Origin: a virus
Length of the DNA stretch: 20,156 nucleotides
Reading direction: 5' to 3' (one strand)
IMG/VR virus record: IMGVR_UViG_3300012039_000031
Coordinates: 1 to 20,156 of that record
Below the pieces are notes generated by a model. It was not told where the DNA came from. It saw nothing but the letters and a program-made list of their open reading frames with translations, and ran no database searches. How positions within the stretch are numbered: position 1 is the first letter of the stretch; each line of letters opens with the position of its first letter. The translations under genes were made by a program, and so were the position numbers. Of the stretch, positions 1-8,323 are shown piece by piece.

Positions 1-660
1 GAAGAAGGGTTCGATCCCACCCTGATTCATCTTACCACTTGAGGAGTATTCCTGGTACAGTTTCTGGGCCAGGTTAGTATCGTACTTATCCAGGGCGGTG
101 ATGGCTGCAACCCGCTCGTAATTGGAATTGGCTTCATCCAACATCAAACGTATCTGGCGTTCCGAACTTTGACTATTCTTTGAAGCGTTACGGACAATGG
201 AATCCACGAACCGACTTATCATATCGAAGTCCATGTCTCCCTGCTGGTACATCTGCCCACCCGCGTGAAGTTCAGTCCACAGTTTAGTTGCAGCTAATGG
301 ATCACGTTTCATCACATCCTTTAGGATGAGGCGCTTCTCGTCATTAGTTGATGCGGATCGGATTGCTGATTTAAGCTGTGAATAGGTACCTGATGTATCA
401 TTGCCCTTGTAGATGGAGTCCACGAACTGCTTAACCATGGTCTCATCCATCTCACTCTGGAACATCTCCCCTCGTGAGCGAGCCTTCTCCCAGACATCCA
501 ACGCAACCATCTGGTCGTATTTAGTGGCTTCCTTGATGAAGGCACGCTTCTCTTCGTTGGATGAGGCATCCATGATGGAGTTTCTAAGCTGACCTGCAAA
601 GTCATACTTCTTGTTACGATACATGGCCCCCACCATTCTCTCAATCATATCCTGATCCAG
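1..660 (-). repeat. Three ~71-codon tandem repeats in the giant protein
   Basis: The protein encoded here repeats a unit of 70, 72 and 73 residues (nt 451-660, 235-450, 16-234), and a fourth may begin at the edge. The shared pattern is M(D/I)xxM(V/I)xxFVDSI at the start, then a Leu/Ile-rich stretch, a (T/S)NxEKR-like turn, KYD or KRD, AxxLW(E/T)E, and SxGxMxQ at the end. The units are diverged at protein level and not obvious in DNA. Each probably folds as a small helical module. Confidence 0.8.
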
Positions 661-3600
661 GGACTGGCTGAGGAGCGGGTTGCTCTTTATTAGATGAAGC
701 AGCTGGGCGATGTCCATCGACCCTTCCTCGCCCGGAACGAAATGAATAATGTTCATATCCACTCCACTGGCGGCTGCCCAAATCCGGGTCATATCATAGA
801 TATGTCCGGCCTCCTCTTTGCTGGTGAATATTCCACCCAGCAGTTTCAGGAATCCTTCCTTGTCATTCATGCCCGTCACGGACTGGTGATTGTTAATGAG
901 CTTCAGGATTTCTGTTTCGTTAATATTGATGCCGCTGTTATTGGCAAGGGAGCGAATGGCAAAGGAGTTGGCCTTCGGGATCTCGTCCAGCTTGGCACCT
1001 GTGAAGGTGCGGTCAAGGGTTGAGAGCATATCCAAATCCATCTCGCGCGTCATGACATCGCCTTCCAGTATGTTCTTATACGGCTTGGCAATGTAGTCAC
1101 GGCGGAAGTTCATGAAGGTCTTCTTAAGCTTCGGGTTCTCTGTTACGCCATTCTCCACCCACTTGGTGAAGATGTCGGCGAAGTGTTCACTCTGTTGTGT
1201 GGATAACTTGTTACCAATCACCGCCTCATTGCTGAGCTTGGTAATCATATTGCGAATGGTGCGAAGGTCTTCAACAGCCCCGGCATCTCCATGCTTGGCA
1301 AGGAATGTCAGGTCTTCATAGAACATCTGGCTCATCTGTGCGGTCAGGCCTCGGAAGTTCTGCTGCCCAAAACCATAGAATACGAAGCGCTCCGTACCAT
1401 CCTTCACGCCCGTGCGGGCAAGTTGTAATCCTTCGTTAATGGTAAGGCTGCCTTCCATGCGCGCAAATCCCAGGCGTCCCAGTAGTTCTTCCATCGGGAT
1501 TCCTGAGCGGGCGGACATCATATCCACATGTTCACGAATGGTCAGGGCATAGGCGCGGCTTTGAGGTACGGTCAATCCAAATGAATTAACCAGGGCGCGG
1601 CTCATCTGGTCGATGGCAGACATGTTCGGATCGAGCAGCCTGTTTGCATCCACCATGACGGTTGTGTCACGGCTCAATGAACGCCGGGCATTCGGAGAGA
1701 AGAACGATTCCTCCATCTGCTTGGTATCCCACTTGGCATAGATTGGGTTGGACTGTGTCGGACGTCCCTTGGCAATGGAGCGATCGCCCAGCTTGAAGCT
1801 GAACTGCTCAACCCCACCGTCAATGTTCTTGGTAACGGTAAAGCCCAGGCTCTCCAGGTACTTCTCGGAGAATTGCTGGTTGAATTCCATAAGGATGCGT
1901 TTAGCTTCCTCCGGATTTTGAGATTGAAGAACCTTCAGTATCTCACGATTACGAATGGCAGAGCGGTCGTATATCTCGCCCTTCATTTCCCAGAATGCTC
2001 TCCATACCTTATCCTTCTTTAGTGCGGTAAGGCCGCGAGCCTTGAACGGGCCCGGGAAGTTGTGATACATGAAGTCGGCCAGGTTGCCGTCAGCCACAAA
2101 CATATGTGCTAAATAGTTTTCAAGTTCCTTGACCAGTTCCGGGTCATTGAACCTATCCTTGATAATATACTCGCGCAGTTCCAGGGTGCTGAGGGCTTTC
2201 TGATTACCCTTGACCATGATCTCTGGAGGGGTCTTGGAAAATTGGGCGTCAAGGTCATCAACAGCCCGCTTCCAATCCTCACCGACCAGATCGTAGATGT
2301 TCATTCCGCTGCGGTCGAGCATGCGCGTCCCCTCAAACGAAAGCTTCTCACCTTTTAGGTTTTCGAGAATGGAGCGCATGTGTGTGTCATCCGTTAGCTG
2401 TCCAGCTACAATAAGAAATAAATTCTTATCCTTACGCAGCAATTCTACGGGGCCGTTATGAGTCATGAACATATTATATGCAGACACATAATCATCCATT
2501 GAGGCTCCAACGCTGTCCAGCAGGGCATGGTCGATGGTTCCTTTGGCTTTGATGGTACCCTCGGTCAGGGCGGTGACCATTTCCTTGCGGGTTCCCTTCA
2601 TCAGCTCTTCGCCGATGGCAATGGAAACCTGCCCATCCACCATGGATACTGTAACTTCCTTTCCAGGAACCAAACTTGCAGCGCCATATGGTTCCATGGC
2701 TCGTGCAAAGTCCTGCACCACTTCTTTGTAGTGACGACTTTTATGTTTCAGGGAGCGGGCGGCCAGGGTCTCTGAGCTGGTGGCGGGTTTCGTGAATGCA
2801 GTATTTATCTTGTCCATCAATCCTTTGATGGTGAAGTTGGGGGTGTTGCGTGCAACCTTCGGGGGAGAAGGCCTAAGATTGGGGCGGATAATGCCGGCAA
2901 TCATGTTCGCAACTTTCTCCATGGTGGGGGGTTTATGCGAAACATCCGGGGCTCCGAACCCATCCACATTTCTACCCATCGTATCACTGGAATCAGAGAT
3001 GCGCTGTTGGATTTCGTTCTGAACGGCCTTCATGTGGTCGTCGATGAACTTGTTGACATCCTCTTCTGTAATGCTGCGGCCAGCTTTCTTGATTGAATCC
3101 AGGTTACGCTCGAACCTGTCTCCAATATCAGCCAGGAATACCTGCTTCTCCTGTGCTGTAAGGGCGGCCATTGATTCATCTACATCCTGACCGAACAACA
3201 AAGACCAGGACTTCTCCTTCATCTGGGCAGGGGTCAGTTTCGTGCCATCGGGTGCAACATCTGAGATGATGTTGTCGACCATGTCGGCCATCTTGGATGG
3301 ATTGTTCCCTGATTCATCCCAAATCTGCATGGCGAGTTTCTTAACCGTCGGACTAAGATCTTCTGTACCCATGTTCTTGAATTGCGGAGACAGGGTATCC
3401 AACAGCTTGAAGTATTCGCGCGAGAACATACGCAAACGAACAGTAAATTCGATTGCGGTATTGAAATCAGATGACGCTCCTGGGATTGCGGCAATGCCGG
3501 CCCCAATACCGCGCATTAATCTGCGGGCGGCCTGGGATGCCGGACTTCCATCCAGTTTGGAAGCCATCATCTTCTGCACAATAGCGGGAAGTTCCTCTAT

Positions 3601-6600
3601 ATTGCGGGTTCCCTCTTCCATGATGCGGTCATACTCATATTTCCACCAGGAGTAGGGGCCCATTAGAGGCTGGAAGCCCTGGTGCAGATAACGGGAGGTA
3701 ACAGTGTAGGCTTCATCCTGTCCCTGTCGTGCCAGGTTCTGTCCAAGCTCCAGGGGGATGTCTCCAAGCTTCTTGGCGAGACTGGAGTGCGTACCGAACA
3801 TGAGCATGAACATATCTTCCAGAGGGTTGCCCCCGAAGAGGAAGCTTCTGCCTGTGGTGTCGATTAAGTTCTGGATATACCAGCGCGGATTCATGGAGAG
3901 TACAGCCATGGCCCATAGCTGGTACGCATATCCAGTGGCCTGGTGTACATCTTCCAGGGAACTGGCTATCTTGGTGGCTTTTGCGCGAGTCTTGGAATTC
4001 ACTTCTGTGCCCAGGGAGACAATCATCTTGTTGATTGTATCTCCGAAGGAGAGGTGCCCCTTCTCCACACCCGCCCTCATCTCACTCCACAGTACGGCCT
4101 TCTGCCTGGAGGTCATACCTTTCTTCTTAATGTTATATACCTCAAGCATGTGCTTGTAGGCTTCATCCTTCCCAAGCGCGTCTTGAATTCTCTTAAAGGC
4201 GGGGAGATGTTCCAGGTCGTCACCCAACATGTATATCTTCTGCACGAGCTGACCAAAGAACGTATCCTCAAGCAGGGGGCTGGCGTTGCCGGTGATGTCC
4301 TGCCTCACGCGATGAGACGAAAGAAACGATTTCTTGAATTCCTGAGAGAAACGGGCGATGATGTTGGAATTCTTGGTCGGATCCGATGCAGTATCGGACA
4401 ACTCACGAGCAATCATCTTCTTATATTCGTCATCAGAAACCTTAAGCTTCATGCTCCTGATTTGATGCTTGACCTGGTGTTCGGCGTTGCGGAACATCTC
4501 CTGCTCGGAGGCAGATACAGCTCGCTTATACAGATCAGTCCACGTGGAGGGATCAATACCACCACCTTCCACATTGGTGATGTCCCTTAATTTCTTAAAG
4601 GTGTTGTACGATAGATTCTCCATGCCTGGGAGGTAATCTGGCAATCCCTTCGTGGAGACAGATTCAAATATTTGTCGGGCTTCATCATCGCTCTTCCCCA
4701 GGGCCCGTCGTAAAACATCCCCTATTACAGGAAGAGCTTTCTCGAAGGATTCTGCCTGACCTGAGTAGGCCTTCACCACCTGGAGAAATGCACTGTTGAC
4801 ACTGTTGCCTATCTTTCCGCCAACAGAAGAAGCGGATTCACGTGCAAGCCATCCGACTACTGGAACCTTGTCTATAAAGCTTGAAAACGATTCCTTGAAT
4901 ATGGTGCGTACACCTTTCATTCCAGGAAGGACTTCATCCAAAACTCCGAGACCTGGCAGGAAGTTGGTAACATCGAACATACTTTCCGCAAGCATCTCTG
5001 TTCCTGGGTTTGAATACTCCTGTTTCAGGGTGCGAACTTCCGCGTCCGTTGGCATTCTTCCAGTCTGGATAAGGAAATGTGCCACGGCTAAATCAAACGC
5101 TTCCTTGCGCCACGGCTCACGATCCCATGTAGCGGCAGCCCGAGGGTCATGCTCTTTCAATGCATAGGTAATGTCAATGGCCTTCTGTGCGTCAGCCACA
5201 ATGCCCTGCTCCAGTTTCTTTCGTTCCCCTTCCGTCATTGGGCGCTCGTACATGTGGTCTTTCTTCAGATCCTCTATAATATCTTCGCGAGCCAGAGATA
5301 GGCCGCCGCGATGAATCCTATCAATGCGGGCGGCTTGCACCTCGGCGTCTGATGGTTCGTAGGGAACCGTTTCGCGGGTATCATAGGAGAGGCTTGAGTA
5401 TAAAGAGTCCAAATCAGTACCACTCAAACCATACATCTCATCCATCTTCTCACTGATTTGCTTGAGAGTGGGTTCTTCGATGTTGGCTCGATACAGGATG
5501 GAGAACACTTCATCCGCAGTGGCTCCTGGATAGTCCTTCATTGCAGCCTTTAGTTGTTCTGCCGTGGGGATGCGGGTATTCTCTTCGATGATCGCATATT
5601 GAGCATCAGTGACGCTTATATTCGTACCTCGTGGAAGGTCGTTGCTCTCCACAATGGCGCGTTCCAGGTCATTAATGGTCACATTCCCATAGGTAGTCGT
5701 TGTCATGAGTTCAGACACGGTACCCTTGTTCATGGCCTTTATCTTATCGGCCATTGACTTCTCCAGGGTATCCGCTTGAAGAGTCATGGCCTTTCGTTCG
5801 TCTGGGTTTATCGTGTAGGCGGGAGTAAATAGGCTCTTCACCGTTTCACCAATTAGGTTGGCTCCGTAGGAGAGACTTCTGGACGCGCCTGATAATACTG
5901 CGTTGGGGTCGTACTGTCCGCGCGCGGTATCCGCTTGTGCGGCAGCTCTTGAATTCACTCCAGCCTGACGAATGACATCCGCCACTTTAGCAAACGATTT
6001 GAATGTGGCAGTTCTGGCGTCTTCAAGGCGCTGGTGGTCGGAGAGCATCTTCTTCTCCTGCTCCTCCAGCAAGTTGAGCTTCGCCTGGGCCATTACCTTA
6101 TTCTCTTTCATTGCAAGGGGATTGGCGAGAATTGAATTCAGGAGTTTGCGGTCTCGCTCAATCTTAGCCGGGGATTCAAACCTGATTGGTGACTGAATTA
6201 TAACTTTACCAGTTTTAGCATCCCGCTTTATGGGCAGGTCAATTTCAAAACTGTTACTGATGGCCTCGCCAATCAACAGCCCTACGTTCATAGCGCTTTG
6301 CAGGATGGCGGTAGCCGGGCTTGCGTTACGTTCACTGAATACGTATTCAACCTCAACAGGCCCCATGGCAAGATAAATGGCATTCTTATTTAAGTTTAGG
6401 GTAATGTTCTTCAGGGCCAGTCCGGCCTTAATCTCAGCATCAGACTTACCCTGCGCGCGCATGGCATTAATTAGTTCCAGGTCTGAAGTCGGCCTTCCGG
6501 CTTCAGTCAGGAATGGAACCAAATGCTCATAGTCCACGCTCTTGGTTTCTTCATCAATCGGGGCAACCAATACCTTATATGAGTTACCGAGAATGTCATT

Positions 6601-7203
6601 CTCAATATCATCTGCGGTAGGAGCGGTAAAGTCGGATCCTCCAATTTCACGTCTCCACCTGTCCCGTATGTTCTCCATTGTATTTCCTTCAAACTCATCA
6701 ACACTCCCCAAAGGAGCTCTATATCCAATGGGCTGGTCAACAGATTCAGGGCGCTGTGTTCCAACCTGTGCTGGAGTTAACGACCCTGGAATGGATGTCG
6801 GAGTAAGGGAACCAGTGAGTGAATAGGGAACCACTGATGTTGAAGGGCTCGCACTCAAGCTTGATATGATGGAAGCAAAACCAGGCCTCGCCCAAAATGG
6901 GGAGGCCTCGGAAGAAGCTGCGGCGGATACGGCAGGTATGTAGCCTGAGGGAGGGCGGGGCGGCCCAGCCACGGCTGACGTGGTTCTGGGAGTTACTCCC
7001 GAGGATCTGCCTCTATTGGTTATGCTGGCGAGGGTGCGTGCGGATGGAGCCGTTAAGGGAGTAACGCCTGCCGAGCGGCTGCGGTTGGTAATACTTGAGG
7101 GGGTGGCTACTTCAGTCTTTCTTGCCGCCTCATCCATCAACCTTCCGGCGTGTCTTACTTTCCCACTGCCGTAGTCCCGTAACGACTTATACTTTTTTGC
7201 CAT
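1..7203 (-). CDS. Giant virion-type (polyvalent-like) protein, 3' end beyond window
   Basis: I read this frame codon by codon from ATG at 7203 to base 1 and found no stop: at least 2401 residues. The start follows a GAGGAG site and lies just after the 56-aa gene. Residues ~1-170 are rich in S, T, P, A and G and look disordered, with a repeat (SITNRxRSxGVTP). The middle is largely helical and charged, with a stretch near residue 1104 (NPRWYIQNLIDTTGR) like phage large polyvalent proteins. Residues ~1940-2040 resemble the phage-associated zincin family, including STQQSEHFADIF, but the HExxH site reads AQMSQ. Three ~71-aa repeats follow from residue 2182. Its place downstream of portal suggests a virion component, perhaps ejected with DNA or an internal head protein; that role is inferred. 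It could also be a tail-associated protein. C-terminus not seen. Confidence 0.85.
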   Translation of the reverse strand, partial: MAKKYKSLRDYGSGKVRHAGRLMDEAARKTEVATPSSITNRSRSAGVTPLTAPSARTLASITNRGRSSGVTPRTTSAVAGPPRPPSGYIPAVSAAASSEASPFWARPGFASIISSLSASPSTSVVPYSLTGSLTPTSIPGSLTPAQVGTQRPESVDQPIGYRAPLGSVDEFEGNTMENIRDRWRREIGGSDFTAPTADDIENDILGNSYKVLVAPIDEETKSVDYEHLVPFLTEAGRPTSDLELINAMRAQGKSDAEIKAGLALKNITLNLNKNAIYLAMGPVEVEYVFSERNASPATAILQSAMNVGLLIGEAISNSFEIDLPIKRDAKTGKVIIQSPIRFESPAKIERDRKLLNSILANPLAMKENKVMAQAKLNLLEEQEKKMLSDHQRLEDARTATFKSFAKVADVIRQAGVNSRAAAQADTARGQYDPNAVLSGASRSLSYGANLIGETVKSLFTPAYTINPDERKAMTLQADTLEKSMADKIKAMNKGTVSELMTTTTYGNVTINDLERAIVESNDLPRGTNISVTDAQYAIIEENTRIPTAEQLKAAMKDYPGATADEVFSILYRANIEEPTLKQISEKMDEMYGLSGTDLDSLYSSLSYDTRETVPYEPSDAEVQAARIDRIHRGGLSLAREDIIEDLKKDHMYERPMTEGERKKLEQGIVADAQKAIDITYALKEHDPRAAATWDREPWRKEAFDLAVAHFLIQTGRMPTDAEVRTLKQEYSNPGTEMLAESMFDVTNFLPGLGVLDEVLPGMKGVRTIFKESFSSFIDKVPVVGWLARESASSVGGKIGNSVNSAFLQVVKAYSGQAESFEKALPVIGDVLRRALGKSDDEARQIFESVSTKGLPDYLPGMENLSYNTFKKLRDITNVEGGGIDPSTWTDLYKRAVSASEQEMFRNAEHQVKHQIRSMKLKVSDDEYKKMIARELSDTASDPTKNSNIIARFSQEFKKSFLSSHRVRQDITGNASPLLEDTFFGQLVQKIYMLGDDLEHLPAFKRIQDALGKDEAYKHMLEVYNIKKKGMTSRQKAVLWSEMRAGVEKGHLSFGDTINKMIVSLGTEVNSKTRAKATKIASSLEDVHQATGYAYQLWAMAVLSMNPRWYIQNLIDTTGRSFLFGGNPLEDMFMLMFGTHSSLAKKLGDIPLELGQNLARQGQDEAYTVTSRYLHQGFQPLMGPYSWWKYEYDRIMEEGTRNIEELPAIVQKMMASKLDGSPASQAARRLMRGIGAGIAAIPGASSDFNTAIEFTVRLRMFSREYFKLLDTLSPQFKNMGTEDLSPTVKKLAMQIWDESGNNPSKMADMVDNIISDVAPDGTKLTPAQMKEKSWSLLFGQDVDESMAALTAQEKQVFLADIGDRFERNLDSIKKAGRSITEEDVNKFIDDHMKAVQNEIQQRISDSSDTMGRNVDGFGAPDVSHKPPTMEKVANMIAGIIRPNLRPSPPKVARNTPNFTIKGLMDKINTAFTKPATSSETLAARSLKHKSRHYKEVVQDFARAMEPYGAASLVPGKEVTVSMVDGQVSIAIGEELMKGTRKEMVTALTEGTIKAKGTIDHALLDSVGASMDDYVSAYNMFMTHNGPVELLRKDKNLFLIVAGQLTDDTHMRSILENLKGEKLSFEGTRMLDRSGMNIYDLVGEDWKRAVDDLDAQFSKTPPEIMVKGNQKALSTLELREYIIKDRFNDPELVKELENYLAHMFVADGNLADFMYHNFPGPFKARGLTALKKDKVWRAFWEMKGEIYDRSAIRNREILKVLQSQNPEEAKRILMEFNQQFSEKYLESLGFTVTKNIDGGVEQFSFKLGDRSIAKGRPTQSNPIYAKWDTKQMEESFFSPNARRSLSRDTTVMVDANRLLDPNMSAIDQMSRALVNSFGLTVPQSRAYALTIREHVDMMSARSGIPMEELLGRLGFARMEGSLTINEGLQLARTGVKDGTERFVFYGFGQQNFRGLTAQMSQMFYEDLTFLAKHGDAGAVEDLRTIRNMITKLSNEAVIGNKLSTQQSEHFADIFTKWVENGVTENPKLKKTFMNFRRDYIAKPYKNILEGDVMTREMDLDMLSTLDRTFTGAKLDEIPKANSFAIRSLANNSGININETEILKLINNHQSVTGMNDKEGFLKLLGGIFTSKEEAGHIYDMTRIWAAASGVDMNIIHFVPGEEGSMDIAQLLHLIKSNPLLSQSLDQDMIERMVGAMYRNKKYDFAGQLRNSIMDASSNEEKRAFIKEATKYDQMVALDVWEKARSRGEMFQSEMDETMVKQFVDSIYKGNDTSGTYSQLKSAIRSASTNDEKRLILKDVMKRDPLAATKLWTELHAGGQMYQQGDMDFDMISRFVDSIVRNASKNSQSSERQIRLMLDEANSNYERVAAITALDKYDTNLAQKLYQEYSSSGKMNQGGIEPFF

Positions 7204-7209
7204 GAATGA

Positions 7210-7380
7210 TTACTCCTCTTTGCTGGATGGACGACCGGCCCTTGCTTTTTCCTTTAAAATAATAACCATGCGATTGTTGGTTGTTGCCCAGGCGTGTACC
7301 AGATCCCAGGCCTTGAATTTGTTTAATTCATCCTCCATCTTGGGGAGGTCACTTTCCAGAAAAACTAAAACTTTAAACAT
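7210..7380 (-). CDS. Small hypothetical protein, 56 aa
   Basis: ATG at 7380 follows an AGGAGA site that overlaps the TAG stop of the 247-aa gene. The protein begins MFKVLVFLESDLPKMEDEL and ends in basic, polar residues (KARAGRPSSKEE). It has a mixed strand/helix look, starting with a hydrophobic strand (KVLVFLE) and containing a second one (RMVIILKEK), so a small alpha/beta fold is likely. Its end carries the SD site of the giant gene seven bases downstream, so the two are probably translated together. I do not recognise the family. It could be a small virion part or chaperone of the giant protein; this is a guess from position. Confidence 0.75.
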   Translation of the reverse strand: MFKVLVFLESDLPKMEDELNKFKAWDLVHAWATTNNRMVIILKEKARAGRPSSKEE

Positions 7381-7388
7381 GTAGTCTC

Positions 7389-8132
7389 CTATATGAACAG
7401 GTTCTTGTTGGGCGAGCCGTAATTGGTTCGACCGTTATATTTGAATGTATCTATCAGAGGAGTGCCATCAACTGTTGGGTTGATGATAGCGCGTCCAAGT
7501 TCCACATAGGACGAATCGGCTGACTTGGAAATGTCGCCGAACTCCTTCATCATAGCGGCGTAATTAGCGCGGCTGATCCCTCCTTCTGCGTTGGAATACT
7601 TATCCAACAGAAGAATGGTGTTCTTCAGGAATTCGTAATCGGAGCCGACGGGAACTGAACCGGATGCCGCCTCCATGGATGCTAGATTTGACAGGGCAGT
7701 TTGAGCCCTTTCCTTGGAGAACATTTGACGTCTCAGGGCGGACGTGCTTACTGGAGCGGTTCGTCTCTGGTTAGCTGCTGTTTCCTGCTCTGAGATTTTA
7801 TCATAACCAAATCCAGTGAAATTGGATCCCAGCCACTTTCCAATGCTTGACGCTTCCGTATCTGTTAAGGATGGTATCAGGGCATTGGCGGAATTAGCGA
7901 GCGTTTCATTGCTTCCTGACGAACCATATGCAAGAGGCCTCCACCAACTTCGGCTGGAGGGGGATTGGGGCGTATAGAGAGTCATACCTTCCGGGGCAAC
8001 ATACGTACCCCTTCCAGCGGATTCCGCCGTCGGGGGAGTGGCGAGGGCGTGGGGAGCAAATGGAGAATCCTCCCCGGGTTTCTGGCGTCTGGGCGTTCCA
8101 TCCGCTCTTAGTTTATTTTTTGGATCAGCCAT
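7389..8132 (-). CDS. Hypothetical protein, 247 aa, probable virion protein
   Basis: ATG at 8132 has an AAGGAG site and overlaps the end of the 65-aa gene by 8 bases. It ends in TAG at 7389. The first ~75 residues are rich in P, S, T, A and G and look disordered, as does the start of the giant protein two genes downstream. The middle and C-terminal part (from about residue 125, with RRQMFSKERAQTALSNLASM and SDYEFLKNTILLLDKYSNA) is helical. No catalytic motif, signal peptide or membrane segment is visible. The place in the terminase-portal operon suggests a structural or head-assembly role such as scaffold or internal protein. That is inference; I do not recognise the family. Confidence 0.8.
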   Translation of the reverse strand: MADPKNKLRADGTPRRQKPGEDSPFAPHALATPPTAESAGRGTYVAPEGMTLYTPQSPSSRSWWRPLAYGSSGSNETLANSANALIPSLTDTEASSIGKWLGSNFTGFGYDKISEQETAANQRRTAPVSTSALRRQMFSKERAQTALSNLASMEAASGSVPVGSDYEFLKNTILLLDKYSNAEGGISRANYAAMMKEFGDISKSADSSYVELGRAIINPTVDGTPLIDTFKYNGRTNYGSPNKNLFI

Positions 8133-8322
8133 TTGTCACACTCCTTGATTCCATTTCCCTGACGTACTTCTCCACTTCAGCCTTTCCATATAAATCAGAT
8201 AATTTCTGAAGGGAGGCGGCGTCAAGGGTCTTATAAAGCTGGACGTCACGATCTATATGAAGAGCCTTGTCTATCTTTGTATAGGCCTGCTCTCCGGCCT
8301 TTGCTATCTTTGTATAATCCAT
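8125..8322 (-). CDS. Small hypothetical protein, 65 aa
   Basis: ATG at 8322 lies one base after the portal stop and uses a GGAG site inside the last portal codons. The protein is short, charged and probably helical (MDYTKIAKAGEQAYTKID at the start, KLSDLYGKAEVEKYVREME near the end), with no cysteines or membrane segment. It overlaps the next gene by 8 bases. Size and location between portal and a putative virion protein fit a small head-completion or assembly factor, but no family is recognised. Confidence 0.75.
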   Translation of the reverse strand: MDYTKIAKAGEQAYTKIDKALHIDRDVQLYKTLDAASLQKLSDLYGKAEVEKYVREMESRSVTNG

Positions 8323-8323
8323 A

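Noticed and set aside
3943-4590. Plus-strand frame of 215 codons opposite the giant gene
   Set aside because: Antisense shadow: the minus strand is continuously open with phage-like protein sequence.
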